A stretch of DNA of 35,380 bases from Chromatiaceae bacterium (GCA_007693535.1 REDK01000092.1:1-35380); one strand, 5' to 3'. Positions 24,491 through 35,293 are shown, counted from the first letter of the stretch. Made by a program: numbers and translations. Notes: generated by a model from the letters alone, not told the origin.

Positions 24491-24652
24491 GGCGCCCGCT
24501 CCGCCGGCTGGGCCGCCAGGTGTGCGAGCGGGGACCACCCGGTGGGTCGGCGGCAGCGGATGGTCTGTAATTTGAATGTCATACCCTGATTCTAGCCCAA
24601 CTGGCCGCGGCCGCGCGCCGACGTCGGCGCCGGATCGAGATGCTGGGTTCAC

Positions 24653-25372
24653 TCATAATCGGAAGTGCTCACCCAGATAGACCGCCCGCACCTTGGCATT
24701 CTGCAGCAGTTCGGCCGGCGCACCGGCGGCGATGACCTGGCCCTCGCTGATGATGTACGCGCGATCGCAGATGTCGAGGGTCTCACGAACGTTGTGATCC
24801 GTGATCAGTACGCCGATGGCGCGGTCGCGCAACTGTCCAATGATGGCCTTGATGTCGCCGACGGCGATCGGGTCGACCCCGGCGAAGGGCTCGTCGAGCA
24901 GCATGACGCGGGGCTCCACCGCCAGCGCGCGGGCGATCTCTAGGCGCCGGCGCTCGCCCCCAGACAGACTCAGCGCCAGCGAGTCGGCGACATGGCCGAT
25001 CCCCAGTTCATCGAGCAGCTCGGCACAGCGTTGCAGATGGTCGTCACGACTGACGCCGCGGCGCGTCTGCAGCACCGCCAACAGATTGTCGCGGGCGCTC
25101 AGCTTGCGGAACACCGATGGCTCCTGTGCCAGATAGCTCAGGCCGCGGCGGGCGCGGGCGTGCATCGGCAGCAGGGTGATGTCGTGATCGTCGAGGCGAA
25201 TCTGGCCGGCATCGGCCTGAATCAGCCCAACGATCATGTAGAAGCTGGTGGTCTTGCCGGCCCCGTTGGGGCCGAGCAGCCCGACCACCTCGCCCGGTGC
25301 GACCGCCAGATCGACACCCGCCACCACCCGCCGGCGGCGATAGCGCTTTTCCAGGCCTTCGGCAATCAGCAT
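24653..25372 (-). CDS. lptB: LPS export ATPase
   Basis: Cytoplasmic ATPase of the LptB2FG transporter, which extracts lipopolysaccharide from the inner membrane and pushes it along the Lpt bridge. The 239-residue product has Walker A GPNGAGKT, the Q-loop LAQEPSVF, signature LSGGERRRLEIARAL, Walker B VMLLDEPFAGVDP and the switch His in ITDHNVRETL. It follows lptA by five bases. lptF and lptG are not in the window. Confidence 0.97.
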   Translation of the reverse strand: MLIAEGLEKRYRRRRVVAGVDLAVAPGEVVGLLGPNGAGKTTSFYMIVGLIQADAGQIRLDDHDITLLPMHARARRGLSYLAQEPSVFRKLSARDNLLAVLQTRRGVSRDDHLQRCAELLDELGIGHVADSLALSLSGGERRRLEIARALAVEPRVMLLDEPFAGVDPIAVGDIKAIIGQLRDRAIGVLITDHNVRETLDICDRAYIISEGQVIAAGAPAELLQNAKVRAVYLGEHFRL

Positions 25373-25377
25373 CGGGA

Positions 25378-25890
25378 TTATTGCGATGACTGCTGGGGTT
25401 CGATGCGGATACGTACCCGCTCGCGGCCCTGGGCACTGGCACCGGCGATCAGTCGGGCAGTGATGCGATTGTAGACGATCCGATCGCTGGCGAAGCGATC
25501 CTCGCCCTGGATCACCACCGCCTGGTCGATCAGGGTCAGTTCCTCGCGATCGCTCTCGAACTCCATCCGCAGGGCCTCGGCCTGGATCTCTTCGGGGTCG
25601 CCGTCGAGTAACTGACGGTAGCGTGCCGGGCGGCCGATGGCGATGATCTTACGCGCCTGCCGGTCCGGATAGTGTTGCACCAGCACCTCATCCGCCAGCA
25701 GGCGCATGCTGCCCTGCTGCACGTCGACATTGCCGATGTAGAGGCTTATGGATTGCCGGTCGTCGAGTTCAGCGGCGTCGGCCTCGATGAACATGGGCTG
25801 CTTCAGGTCGTCGGCGCGGGCCACCGCACCGGCAGCCAGCAGCAGCAAGGCGAGGCCGAGGCCGGCGAGGCGAGATGACAAAGGCGACAT
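25378..25890 (-). CDS. lptA: Periplasmic LPS transport protein LptA
   Basis: Forms the beta-jellyroll bridge that carries LPS across the periplasm between LptC and LptD. The 170-residue product has a signal peptide (SRLAGLGLALLLLAAGAVARA) followed by PMFIEADAAELDDRQSISLY, IGNVDVQQGSMRLLADEVLV, and a C-terminal GEDRFASDRIVYN. The frame is open to 26022, but ATG 25890 begins the signal peptide. The 213-bp gap to lptC is unusual, since the two genes usually overlap or nearly so. Confidence 0.93.
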   Translation of the reverse strand: MSPLSSRLAGLGLALLLLAAGAVARADDLKQPMFIEADAAELDDRQSISLYIGNVDVQQGSMRLLADEVLVQHYPDRQARKIIAIGRPARYRQLLDGDPEEIQAEALRMEFESDREELTLIDQAVVIQGEDRFASDRIVYNRITARLIAGASAQGRERVRIRIEPQQSSQ

Positions 25891-26103
25891 GGCAGGCTGG
25901 TGTACCAGGTTGTCCAAAGCGGGCTGCGGATGGCTCGGGATTGATTGAGGTGATTGCCGGAAACCGTGATGCCAGATGATGCAGGATCGACCTTCGCCTT
26001 CAAGGCGGGCTGGCAGGGGCATTGCAAGTGCTGTGACCGCCAGCGCGACGCCGAAGGCGGGCGCAAGACCAGTCAGGCGGTATGACAGTTGACAGAAATC
26101 GCC

Positions 26104-26688
26104 TTAGGGTGGTCCGGTGGCAGTGGGTGCAGTCAGGCGGCCGCGCACCCGGCCAAATAGGGTGACATGCCAGGGATCGGCGAACCAGACCCGCAGACCA
26201 TCCACTGCGGTGACCCAGTCGGCGCCGCGTTCGATCTCGGCGAAGCGGGCGGTCTCGGCATAGTCCGATTCCGGCAGGATCAGCAGTTCACTGCTGCGCA
26301 GTTGCACCGGCGGCTGTCCGGCATGGGCGGCGCGGGCGATGACCGCCGACCCGCGCAGCAGAACCTCGTCGCCAGCAGCGCTGATCCAGCCCTGGTCGCT
26401 GTGCCCCTCCCACGGCGGGCCGTCGGCGCGGTAGAGGGTCAGCCGCGGGTCGTCGAGTTCGCTGCCGCCGCTGCCGGGATAGTGCCGCACTTGCGTTGCG
26501 GTGAGGCGGCGCAGCGGGCGGCCGTCGGCGTCGGTGCTCAGCGTCTGCAGGGCATCGACCACATAGTCCGGGCGCGTCGCCGGGGCCGCGTCCGGGGTCG
26601 GGCCGGGGCCGCGCGCCTGTTGCCACCACCAGGCCGCGAGTCCGAGCAGGGCCAGCAGCAGCCCGAGCACTTGGGTACGCCGCTCCAT
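26104..26688 (-). CDS. lptC: LPS export protein LptC
   Basis: Inner-membrane bitopic protein linking LptB2FG to LptA. The 194-residue product has one N-terminal membrane helix (about 7-24, GLLLALLGLAAWWW) and a periplasmic domain of the LptA/LptC type: PDYVVDALQTLSTDADGRPL, RLTATQVRHYPGSGGSEL, and WEGHSDQGWISAAGDEVLL with the typical weak sequence conservation of the family. Placed by context, since it lies between kdsC and lptA, and by the motifs. ATG 26688 is the first residue before the helix. Confidence 0.9.
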   Translation of the reverse strand: MERRTQVLGLLLALLGLAAWWWQQARGPGPTPDAAPATRPDYVVDALQTLSTDADGRPLRRLTATQVRHYPGSGGSELDDPRLTLYRADGPPWEGHSDQGWISAAGDEVLLRGSAVIARAAHAGQPPVQLRSSELLILPESDYAETARFAEIERGADWVTAVDGLRVWFADPWHVTLFGRVRGRLTAPTATGPP

Positions 26689-26752
26689 CAGCGATCACGG
26701 GCTGGGCGGGCGGCGGGGGCGACTGACCGGTGCATGATGCCGAGCCGCAATC

Positions 26753-27277
26753 TCAGTTGGTGTAGGCCGTCCACAGGGCCTGCAGCTTGCCCTGGGCCGC
26801 GAGCAGGAACTCGCAGACCTCGCGCGCCGCCCCGCGGCCGCCGGCGGCTCGGGTCTGCCAGTGGGCGTGCTGCTGCACCAGCGGATGGGCGTCGCCGACG
26901 GCAATGGCGAGGCCGACCCGGCGCATCACCGGCAGGTCCATCACGTCGTCGCCGACGTAGGCGATCGCCGGATCATCGAGTCCGAGCTGCTCCTTGAGCG
27001 CAAGATAGGCCGGCAGCTTGTCCCGCTGACCCTGATAGACATGGGTGACGCCCAGGCTTTCCATCCGAATGCGCACAACCTCCGACCGGCGCCCGGTGAT
27101 CACTGCCAGGATCATGCCGCTGTCGCGTAGCATGACCATGCCATGACCGTCGCGGGAGTTGAAGGCCTTGTACTCCTTGCCCGCGTCGCTCAGGTACAGG
27201 CTGCCGTCGGTGAGCACGCCGTCGACATCGAAGATGACGAGATGGATGTCGCGGGCGCGTTCGATCGGATCAGGCAT
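26753..27277 (-). CDS. kdsC: 3-deoxy-D-manno-octulosonate 8-phosphate phosphatase
   Basis: HAD-family tetrameric phosphatase that makes Kdo, the first sugar of the LPS core. The 174-residue product shows the nucleophile motif FDVDGVLTDG, NSRDGHGMVMLRDSG, VITGRRSEVV, and YVGDDVMDLPVMRRVGL with the final acidic pair. The frame runs upstream to 27568, but the extra N-terminal part comes from tandem repeats and is unlike KdsC. ATG 27277 starts the conserved domain. kdsD, usually next to kdsC, is absent here. Confidence 0.95.
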   Translation of the reverse strand: MPDPIERARDIHLVIFDVDGVLTDGSLYLSDAGKEYKAFNSRDGHGMVMLRDSGMILAVITGRRSEVVRIRMESLGVTHVYQGQRDKLPAYLALKEQLGLDDPAIAYVGDDVMDLPVMRRVGLAIAVGDAHPLVQQHAHWQTRAAGGRGAAREVCEFLLAAQGKLQALWTAYTN

Positions 27278-27330
27278 TGGGTCTATCCCCCGGGTCTGCG
27301 ATCCGTCCGGTCGGGGCGGACTTGGCCCTA

Positions 27331-27375
27331 TGATAACCGGCACTGGGATAACCGGCACCGGGATAACCGTGTCGG
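27331..27375. repeat. 15-bp tandem repeat upstream of kdsC
   Basis: Three units of 15 bp (27331-27345, 27346-27360, 27361-27375) share GATAACCG with few changes. They lie in the 244-bp divergent region between kdsC and the gene at 27522, where promoters for both directions are expected. Read on the minus strand they would encode Val-Ile-Pro repeats, which is why the kdsC frame looks longer. Confidence 0.85.
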
Positions 27376-27521
27376 CGCGCCGGCCCTGGTCTGCCGCGAC
27401 TGGGCCAGATCGCCGCCACGCGCCGCCATGTTCCGGCAATCCACGGCCCGCGCCGGCCCTGGATACCTGTGCACCTGACCCCGGGTCTGTCGGTCCGAGG
27501 TCGCCGTTGAGGTCTTGCGCC

Positions 27522-28148
27522 ATGTCCACGCCAACCTTCCCTCCCGTGCCCGCAATGCACCCGGACACGGTGGTCGCACCCTGCGGCTGGGAGGCGCTGC
27601 CCGATGCTGACGATTTCTATCCTGATGACCTGCCCGCGGACTGGCGGCTGACCTATTTCGCCAACACCTTGCCCGCGGTCCTGCTGCCCTGGTCGGCCTG
27701 GCAGGCGCAGCCGCCAGCCATCCTGCAGGGCTGGCGCGACGATGTGCATGGCAGCTTCAGGTTCTTTCTGGAGGTGCCGCGACTGCCGGTGACGGATGCG
27801 GCCAGGATGGCGGTCGCGGCGCGTGCCGCCGCTGCCCTGGGGCCGGCCCTGGGTGGTTGGGTGGCGAGCACCTTGGCGGTGGCGCCGGGGTCGCCGGTGG
27901 GCTGCAGCGCGCCGGCGGCGGCCGGCATGCCGCCCGCGGCTTACGCGGTGGTGGTGCCGTCCGAGCTGCAGGGCGACCTGCGTGCGGCGACGGCCTGGCT
28001 GCGCGCGCTGGCCGCGGCCGAGGGCGGGCCGCCGCGGCTGCTGCTGCTACCGGCGGCCGCGACGGCGACGCTAACCGCTTGGCAACATCTGTTGGCGTTG
28101 CTGGGATGGACTCCGGGCGCGGGTGCTGCTGCCGGCGGGGCGGGATGA
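27522..28148 (+). CDS. Hypothetical protein, possibly DUF72-like
   Basis: A 208-residue protein whose family I cannot name with confidence. Its N-terminal part, CGWEALPDADDFYPDDLPAD then WRLTYFANTLPAVLLP, recalls the start of DUF72 (YecE-like) proteins, which begin GxSGWxY, then FYP, LP and a YFA stretch. The later part is Ala/Gly-rich with Rossmann-like hydrophobic strands (PRLLLLPAAATATL). No catalytic residues are evident. GAGG lies nine bases before ATG 27522. It occupies the position between kdsC and the mla operon that kdsD holds in E. coli. Confidence 0.75.
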   Translation: MSTPTFPPVPAMHPDTVVAPCGWEALPDADDFYPDDLPADWRLTYFANTLPAVLLPWSAWQAQPPAILQGWRDDVHGSFRFFLEVPRLPVTDAARMAVAARAAAALGPALGGWVASTLAVAPGSPVGCSAPAAAGMPPAAYAVVVPSELQGDLRAATAWLRALAAAEGGPPRLLLLPAAATATLTAWQHLLALLGWTPGAGAAAGGAG

Positions 28149-28173
28149 CCGCGGCGGCTGGCAGCCGCCCGGC

Positions 28174-28202
28174 TTGACGGCCGCTAGGCTGGCTCGGACA
28201 AT
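28174..28202 (+). promoter_or_regulatory. Putative sigma-70 promoter of the mla operon
   Basis: TTGACG (28174-28179), a 17-bp spacer and GACAAT (28197-28202) lie about 94 bp before mlaF. Good -35 box, fair -10 box. Confidence 0.45.
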
Positions 28203-28295
28203 GCTGATGCTGCGGGAGCATCCGCTGTCCGCCTCACCCCTGTCTCCATCTGTCTCCATCGCGCCCTGCCTCCAGGGCAAGGCTGCCCAAACCTG

Positions 28296-29204
28296 GTGAC
28301 TTCAGTCTCTTCTGCAGCGCAGTCTGCGCCAGTCTCGCCTGCTGCGGTCGCGCAGTGCCAGCCAGACGCCGCCGCCACCTCGCTGGTGCGCATCCGCGGT
28401 CTGCGCTTTGCGCGCGGCGAGCGGGTCGTCTTCGACGGCGTGGATCTCGACATCCCGCGCGGCCTGGTCACCGCCATCATGGGGCCGAGCGGTACCGGCA
28501 AGACCACGCTGCTCAAGCTCATCAGCGGGCAGTTGCGCCCGGATGCAGGGACCGTTGAGGTGGATGGCCAGGATGTCCATCGCCTCGGCCAGCAGGCGTT
28601 GTACCGGCTGCGTACCCGGATGGGCATGCTGTTTCAGAGCGGGGCACTGCTGACCGATCTCGATGTGTTCGAGAACGTCGCCTTTCCGCTGCGCGAGCAT
28701 GCGCGGCTGCCGCCCTCACTGTTGCGCAAGCTGGTGCTGATGAAGCTGGAGGCGGTGGGCCTGCGCGGGGCCGCCCGGCTGCTGCCGAGCGAACTCTCCG
28801 GCGGCATGGCGCGCCGGGTGGCGTTGGCACGGGCGATGGCGCTGGACCCGATGATGATCATGTACGACGAGCCATTTACCGGCCAGGACCCGATCTCGAT
28901 GGGGGTGCTGGTGACCCTGATCCGGGCCCTCAACGATGCCAGCGGGTTGACCAGTATCGTCGTCTCGCATGATGTGCGCGAGACCGCCGGAATTGCCGAT
29001 CGAATCTATCTCATTGCCAACGGCAGCGTCGTCGCCAGCGGCACCTCGGCGACGGTGGACGCCCATCCCTCGCCCTGGGTGCAGCAGTTCATGCACGGGC
29101 TGCCGGATGGGCCGGTCCATTTCCACTATCCGGCCGTACCCTTGGAGCGGGAACTGTTCCCATCGCCACGGCGGGCCTGGTGGCGGCGGGTGCGCGCGGC
29201 CTGA
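28296..29204 (+). CDS. mlaF: Phospholipid ABC transporter ATPase MlaF
   Basis: Cytoplasmic ATPase of the MlaFEDB complex, which moves phospholipids between the inner membrane and the periplasmic carrier MlaC. The 302-residue product has Walker A GPSGTGKT, the Q-loop [20 protein letters not shown], signature [14 protein letters not shown], Walker [14 protein letters not shown] and the switch His in VVSHDVRE. The GTG start at 28296 adds about 30 low-complexity residues before the domain, so the true start may be later. The C-terminus (after 260) is longer than in E. coli. Confidence 0.95.
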   Translation: MTSVSSAAQSAPVSPAAVAQCQPDAAATSLVRIRGLRFARGERVVFDGVDLDIPRGLVTAIMGPSGTGKTTLLKLISGQLRPDAGTVEVDGQDVHRLGQQALYRLRTRMGMLFQSGALLTDLDVFENVAFPLREHARLPPSLLRKLVLMKLEAVGLRGAARLLPSELSGGMARRVALARAMALDPMMIMYDEPFTGQDPISMGVLVTLIRALNDASGLTSIVVSHDVRETAGIADRIYLIANGSVVASGTSATVDAHPSPWVQQFMHGLPDGPVHFHYPAVPLERELFPSPRRAWWRRVRAA

Positions 29205-29277
29205 GCCTGGTGCGCGCCTCGTCCCCCGTCGCAGTGCTATCCCACCCTGCGCCAGTTGCAACTGGCCGTTCACTCCC

Positions 29278-30057
29278 ATGCTGAATGCCATCGCCCGTCT
29301 CGGTCATACCGGCATGGCCACCCTGGCCAGCCTCGGTCGTGCCCATCTGCTGCTTGGCGCGATGCTGATCGGGCTGCCGGCCCTGACCCTGCGTCCGCGG
29401 CTGCTGATGCAGCAGGTCTATTTCATCGGGGTCCTGTCCACCCTGATCGTGGTGGTCTCGGGGCTGTTCGTCGGCATGGTGCTGGGCCTGCAGGGCTACT
29501 ACGTCCTATCGCAGTTTCGCGCGGCCGAGAGCCTGGGGGTGATGGTGGCGGCCTCGCTGGTGCGCGAACTCGGGCCGGTGGTGACAGCGCTGCTGGTGGC
29601 CGGGCGCGCCGGCTCCGCGCTGACCGCCGAGATCGGTCTAATGAAGGCAACCGAGCAGCTCTCGGGGCTGGAGATGATGGCGGTGGACCCGGTGCGGCGG
29701 GTGCTCTCGCCGCGCTTCCTCGGCGGGTTCATCGCGATGCCGCTGCTAGCGGCCATGTTCAGCGCGGTGGGTGTGCTCGGCGGCTGGTTCGTGGGGGTTG
29801 GCCTGCTCGGGGTCGATGATGGCGCCTATTGGACACAGATGCAGGCCAAGCTGGACTTCGGCGAAGACATCGTCAACGGCGTCATCAAGAGCCTGGTGTT
29901 CGGGTTCGTGGTGACCTGGATCGCCCTCTACGAAGGCTATGATGCCACCCCCACCTCAGCGGGTGTGAGCCGCGCCACGACCCGGACCGTGGTGCATTCG
30001 GCCCTCGCTGTGTTGGGACTCGATTTCATCCTGACTGCATTGATGTTTGGAGATTGA
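29278..30057 (+). CDS. mlaE: Phospholipid ABC transporter permease MlaE
   Basis: Inner-membrane permease of MlaFEDB. The 259-residue product (E. coli 260) has five or six membrane segments and the MlaE core: [60 protein letters not shown] and [20 protein letters not shown]. The frame is open upstream across the end of mlaF, but ATG 29278 matches family length. There is no strong ribosome binding site. It ends four bases before mlaD starts. Confidence 0.96.
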   Translation: MLNAIARLGHTGMATLASLGRAHLLLGAMLIGLPALTLRPRLLMQQVYFIGVLSTLIVVVSGLFVGMVLGLQGYYVLSQFRAAESLGVMVAASLVRELGPVVTALLVAGRAGSALTAEIGLMKATEQLSGLEMMAVDPVRRVLSPRFLGGFIAMPLLAAMFSAVGVLGGWFVGVGLLGVDDGAYWTQMQAKLDFGEDIVNGVIKSLVFGFVVTWIALYEGYDATPTSAGVSRATTRTVVHSALAVLGLDFILTALMFGD

Positions 30058-30061
30058 CGGC

Positions 30062-30535
30062 ATGGCCCGCTCGCATCTGGTGGAGGTCCTGGTCGGCGTC
30101 TTCATGGCGCTCGGCTTCGTTGCCCTGTTCTTCCTGGCCATGCGCGTCAGCAATCTCAGCGCCGCTGCTGGCGGCGAGGGCTATCTGCTGAGCGCCCGTT
30201 TCGATAACGTGGGCAGTCTCAAGGTCCGTTCGCCGGTCAGCATCGCCGGGGTCCGCATTGGTCGCGTGGAGTCGATTCGCTTCGACCAGGAGACCTATCA
30301 GGCCGTGGTGGGCATGCGGATCGATCCGCAGTTCGACCGGCTGCCCACCGATACCTTTGCAAACATCTATACCGCCGGCCTGCTCGGGGAACAATACATC
30401 GGCCTCGATCCCGGCGGCGACGTGGATTATCTCGGCGATGGTGATCAGGTGGAATTTACCCAGTCGGCGCTGGTCTTGGAGAAGATGATTTCGCAACTGT
30501 TGTTCAGCATGGCAGAGGGAGGAGGTGACCGATGA
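30062..30535 (+). CDS. mlaD: MCE-domain substrate-binding protein MlaD
   Basis: Anchored in the inner membrane and forming a hexameric ring with a central lipid channel. The 157-residue product has one N-terminal helix (about 7-31) and an MCE domain (LLSARFDNVGSLKVRSPVSI, then AGVRIGRVESIRF and ANIYTAGLLGEQYIGLDPGG). It is shorter than E. coli MlaD (183) because the C-terminal segment after the domain is reduced. ATG 30062 has GGAG nine bases upstream, and the stop overlaps mlaC (ATGA). Confidence 0.96.
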   Translation: MARSHLVEVLVGVFMALGFVALFFLAMRVSNLSAAAGGEGYLLSARFDNVGSLKVRSPVSIAGVRIGRVESIRFDQETYQAVVGMRIDPQFDRLPTDTFANIYTAGLLGEQYIGLDPGGDVDYLGDGDQVEFTQSALVLEKMISQLLFSMAEGGGDR

Positions 30536-31140
30536 AGACCCTAATCATGGCCGGCGTGCTGTTGCTGCTGCTGGTGGGTGCGGCCAATGGTGCCGCCGAC
30601 GACGCCGCCACCCGGCTGGTGGAGCGCACCGCCGGTCGCATGCTCGCGACCCTGCAGGCGGAACGGGCCGCGATCGATCGCAATCCCCAGCGGATCAATC
30701 AACTGGTGGATAGCATCCTTGCCCCGCATTTCGATTTCGAGATGATCACCCGCGCCGCGGTCGGGCGGGATTGGAACAGTGCCACCCCGGCCCAGCAGCG
30801 CGCCCTGACCCAGGCCTTCCGCGAGACCCTGGTGCGTACCTATGCCCAGGCCCTGCTCAAGTATTCTGGCCAGGAGATCATCTACGAGGCGGCCAAGCCC
30901 GGTACCCGCACCGGCACCGTGGTGGTGCCGACCCAGGTGCGCGGCACCGGCGGGGCACCGGCGATCCCGATCGACTATCGCATGCACCGGCAGGGCGGCG
31001 CCTGGAAGGTGTACGACGTGATCATCGAGAACGTCAGCCTGATCGCTAATTATCGCGGTCAGTTCCGCACGACGATCGGCCGTTCCGGGATCGACGGCCT
31101 GATCCGCGAACTCGAGACGCGCAATCGCCGTGGCGTCTGA
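30532..31140 (+). CDS. mlaC: Periplasmic phospholipid carrier MlaC
   Basis: Shuttles phospholipid between MlaFEDB and the outer-membrane MlaA complex. The 202-residue product has a signal peptide (MAGVLLLLLVGAANG) and the family blocks LVDSILAPHFDFEMITRAAV, GRDWNSATPAQQRALTQAFR, LLKYSGQEIIYE, and YDVIIENVSLIANYRGQF. ATG 30532 overlaps the mlaD stop and has GGAGG. mlaA is not in the window. Confidence 0.96.
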   Translation: MKTLIMAGVLLLLLVGAANGAADDAATRLVERTAGRMLATLQAERAAIDRNPQRINQLVDSILAPHFDFEMITRAAVGRDWNSATPAQQRALTQAFRETLVRTYAQALLKYSGQEIIYEAAKPGTRTGTVVVPTQVRGTGGAPAIPIDYRMHRQGGAWKVYDVIIENVSLIANYRGQFRTTIGRSGIDGLIRELETRNRRGV

Positions 31141-31621
31141 ACGTTCGCCGCTAGCGATCGCCCCGCATGCGCCGCTGGTCTCGGGCGAGGAGGCAGATGG
31201 AGCGGCTGCGGATGGTTCTCCGAATCGTCCCCAGGATGTCTTGCCGGCCGCGCTGCTGGTAGCGGGTTCGCGCATCGGCGGCGGTGCCAGCCTGCAGGCG
31301 GTGGCACGGGGGCGTTATCACCTCTGCGGCGATCTGGACCTGGCCGCGGTCGCTGGCCTGGCTCGGGCTGGCAGGCTGCTCGCAACTGCGGCCGCGGCGG
31401 CCCCGGTCGAGGTGGACCTCGGCGGTGTCGGTCGCAGCAGCAGCGCGGCAGTGGCCCTGCTCCTGGAATGGACCGAGCAGGTGCGCCAGCGCGGTGGTCG
31501 GCTGCACTTTACCAACTGGCCGGCGGCCCTGGTGCGCATCGCCGGCCTCTCCAATGTCGACGGCCTGCTTGGCTGTGACCCGGGACAGCAGCAAGCGGGG
31601 CCTGACCAGCATGGGCGTTGA
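31130..31621 (+). CDS. mlaB: STAS-domain protein MlaB
   Basis: Small cytoplasmic subunit that binds MlaF and supports its activity. The STAS domain covers about residues 55-155: YHLCGDLDLAAVAGLARAG, then VEVDLGGVGRSSSAAVALLL and GGRLHFTNWPAALVRIAGLS. The usual Asp-Thr-Gly at the anchor is replaced by Arg-Ser-Ser-Ser. The frame begins with GTG 31130 inside the mlaC end and adds about 50 low-complexity residues. An in-frame TTG at 31241 would give a protein closer to the family length (about 97), so the start is uncertain. Confidence 0.85.
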   Translation: MASERSPLAIAPHAPLVSGEEADGAAADGSPNRPQDVLPAALLVAGSRIGGGASLQAVARGRYHLCGDLDLAAVAGLARAGRLLATAAAAAPVEVDLGGVGRSSSAAVALLLEWTEQVRQRGGRLHFTNWPAALVRIAGLSNVDGLLGCDPGQQQAGPDQHGR

Positions 31622-32944
<1,323 letters not shown>

Positions 32945-33010
32945 TGGCTGCCGGTCGCCACAACGTCTGGCGCAATCGCCGTGCTGTCCCGAGCAGGAGC
33001 CTGTCCGTCC

Positions 33011-33664
33011 ATGGTTCAAGATCAATTATTGACGATTGCCCTCTCCAAGGGGCGCATCTTCGAACAGGCGCTGCCGTTGCTGGCCAGTGCCGGCATCCAG
33101 GTACACGATGACCCCGAGACCAGCCGCAAGCTCATCCTGGACACGGCCGATGCCCGGGTCAAGCTGGTCATCATTCGTGCCAGCGATGTGCCCACCTATG
33201 TCCAGTACGGCGCCGCCGATCTGGGCGTCGCCGGTAAGGATGTGCTGCTGGAGCATGGCGGCGAGGGACTGTACGAGCCATTGGACCTGGGCATTGCCCG
33301 CTGCCGCCTGATGGTGGCGGGTCGGCCGAGGGCGCCGCTGGACCGGCGCGGTGCCCAGGGTCGCCTGCGGGTGGCCACCAAATATGTCCGCAGCGCCGAG
33401 CGCCATTTCGCTGCCAAGGGGCAGCAGGTGGAGATCATCAAGCTCTACGGCTCCATGGAGTTGGCGCCCCTGGTGGGGCTGGCGGACCTGATCGTGGACC
33501 TAGTCGAGAGCGGCAATACCCTCAAGGCCAACGGCCTGGTGCCGCTGGAGCATATTTGTGACATCAGTTCGAGGCTGGTGGTCAACAAGGCGGCCTGGAA
33601 GATGAAACATGCGCGGGTCACCGGCCTGTTGGAGGCCCTGCGCGGGCAGGTCGCGGCGACCTGA
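33011..33664 (+). CDS. hisG: ATP phosphoribosyltransferase, short form
   Basis: Joins ATP and PRPP in the first step of histidine synthesis. The 217-residue product contains [15 protein letters not shown] at the start, VRIIRASDV-like [25 protein letters not shown], and the PRPP loop [14 protein letters not shown]. It ends without the C-terminal regulatory domain of the long form (about 300 residues). It should therefore be a HisG-S protein that works with a HisZ partner encoded elsewhere. ATG 33011 fits the family start. Confidence 0.96.
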   Translation: MVQDQLLTIALSKGRIFEQALPLLASAGIQVHDDPETSRKLILDTADARVKLVIIRASDVPTYVQYGAADLGVAGKDVLLEHGGEGLYEPLDLGIARCRLMVAGRPRAPLDRRGAQGRLRVATKYVRSAERHFAAKGQQVEIIKLYGSMELAPLVGLADLIVDLVESGNTLKANGLVPLEHICDISSRLVVNKAAWKMKHARVTGLLEALRGQVAAT

Positions 33665-33877
33665 TGGGCGATGCCGCTGACCGGGGTGCTGGTTGGGGTG
33701 CCCGCTGGGTACCCGTTGGATACTAGCTGGGCACCGGGTGGGCCACCGGGCACCTCCCGACCACAGCGGTTTCGGTACCTGCCCCATGCGCACCCAATGC
33801 CCGCCAGCGCCTGCTGCAGGTCCTGCCAGCCGGCGGCCTGCCACCTGATCCCGTCATCCGTGACCCGATTACCTGCC

Positions 33878-35173
33878 ATGCCCGAGATCACCCGCCTCGC
33901 GACCACCGACCCCGATTTTGCCGACCGCCTCGAGGCCCTGCTGGCCTGGGAATCGGTCTCCGATCAGGCCGTGCAGCAGACCGTCGATGCCATCATCACC
34001 GCGGTGCGCCAGTGCGGCGATGCTGCCCTGATCGAGTACACCAGCCGCTTCGACCGCTGGCAACCGGCCGACGCTGCCGCCCTGGAGCTGCCCCCGGCCT
34101 CCCTGCAGGCGGCCCTGGCGACCATCCCGGCGAGCCAACGGGCCGCCCTGGAGGGCGCCGCTGATCGCATCGGCGCCTATGCCGAGCATCAGCGCCTGCA
34201 GTCGTTCAGCTACACCGAGGCCGATGGCACCCTGCTCGGACAGCAGGTCACCCCGCTGGATCGGGTCGGCCTCTATGTGCCCGGCGGCAAGGCCGCCTAT
34301 CCGTCCTCGGTACTGATGAATGCGATCCCGGCCAAGGTGGCGGGGGTCGGGGAACTCATCATGGTCGTGCCCACCCCGGATGGCGAGCGCAACGACCTGG
34401 TACTGGCCGCCGCGGCCATCGCCGGGGTCGATCGCGCCTTTGCCATCGGTGGTGCCCAGGCGATCGCCGCCCTCGCTTATGGCACCGTCAGCGTGCCGGG
34501 CTGCGACAAGATCGTCGGTCCCGGCAATATCTACGTGGCCACCGCCAAGCGTGCCGTCTTCGGCCAGGTCGGGATCGATATGGTCGCCGGGCCGTCGGAG
34601 ATTCTGGTGCTTTGCGACGGCGGGACCGATCCGGACTGGATCGCGATGGACCTGTTCTCCCAGGCCGAGCACGATGAGGATGCCCAGGCCATCCTGGTAA
34701 CCTGGGATGCTGCCTTCCTGGATGCGGTGGCGGCCAGTATCGAGCGACTGCTGCCGCAACTGGAGCGGGCTCCGATCATTGCTGCGGCGCTGGCCCGCCG
34801 CGGCGCGCTGATCCTGGTGCGCGATGCCGCCGATGCGGTCGCGGTGGCCAATCGCATCGCCCCGGAGCACCTGGAACTCTCGGTGGCCGACCCGCTACCA
34901 CTGGCCGCGCAGATCCGCCATGCCGGCGCGATCTTCATGGGTCGCTACACCGCCGAGGCCCTCGGCGACTACTGCGCCGGTCCCAATCATGTACTGCCCA
35001 CCTCGCGCACCGCGCGCTTCTCCTCGCCGCTCGGCGTCTATGACTTCCAGAAGCGCAGCAGCCTGATCATGGCCTCTGCCGCTGGCGCGGCGGCCCTGGC
35101 CGACACCGCTGCCACCCTCGCCCGCGGCGAGGGGCTGACCGCGCATGCCCGCTCGGCCGAATACCGCCGCTGA
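33878..35173 (+). CDS. hisD: Histidinol dehydrogenase
   Basis: Zinc enzyme that oxidises L-histidinol to L-histidine with two NAD+ in the last two steps of the pathway. The 431-residue product (E. coli 434) has [20 protein letters not shown], the signature [20 protein letters not shown], zinc ligands in [12 protein letters not shown], and the catalytic HLE/HVLPT region (APEHLELSV, then [20 protein letters not shown]). The frame opens upstream at 33671, but ATG 33878 matches the family start. The 213-bp gap after hisG is GC-rich with several GGGTACC/GGGCACC variants and no gene. Confidence 0.97.
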   Translation: MPEITRLATTDPDFADRLEALLAWESVSDQAVQQTVDAIITAVRQCGDAALIEYTSRFDRWQPADAAALELPPASLQAALATIPASQRAALEGAADRIGAYAEHQRLQSFSYTEADGTLLGQQVTPLDRVGLYVPGGKAAYPSSVLMNAIPAKVAGVGELIMVVPTPDGERNDLVLAAAAIAGVDRAFAIGGAQAIAALAYGTVSVPGCDKIVGPGNIYVATAKRAVFGQVGIDMVAGPSEILVLCDGGTDPDWIAMDLFSQAEHDEDAQAILVTWDAAFLDAVAASIERLLPQLERAPIIAAALARRGALILVRDAADAVAVANRIAPEHLELSVADPLPLAAQIRHAGAIFMGRYTAEALGDYCAGPNHVLPTSRTARFSSPLGVYDFQKRSSLIMASAAGAAALADTAATLARGEGLTAHARSAEYRR

Positions 35174-35265
35174 GACCCGACGGAGGAGGCCGTATCGTCT
35201 CGCGCAGGAGACGGCGATAGCCGGCGGGGGCAGATGGATTCGAGTTGATGCCAGCCACCCTCTCC

Positions 35266-35293
35266 CGTTCAACCTAGAAACGACAGTTGAACG
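35266..35293 (+). repeat. Dispersed CCTAGAA element, copy 3
   Basis: CGTTCAAC (35266-35273) and GTTGAACG (35286-35293) form a perfect 8-bp inverted repeat around CTAGAAACGACA. It is the most symmetric of the three copies and lies about 93 bp after hisD. The rest of the window end (to 35380) shows no gene. Confidence 0.78.

Noticed and set aside
27278-27568. N-terminal extension of KdsC by 97 residues
   Set aside because: The extra part is produced by 15-bp repeats and low-complexity DNA and is absent from the family; the ATG at 27277 fits.
35196-35213. Hairpin CGTCTC/GAGACG after hisD as a terminator
   Set aside because: The stem is only six pairs and no T run follows on either strand.
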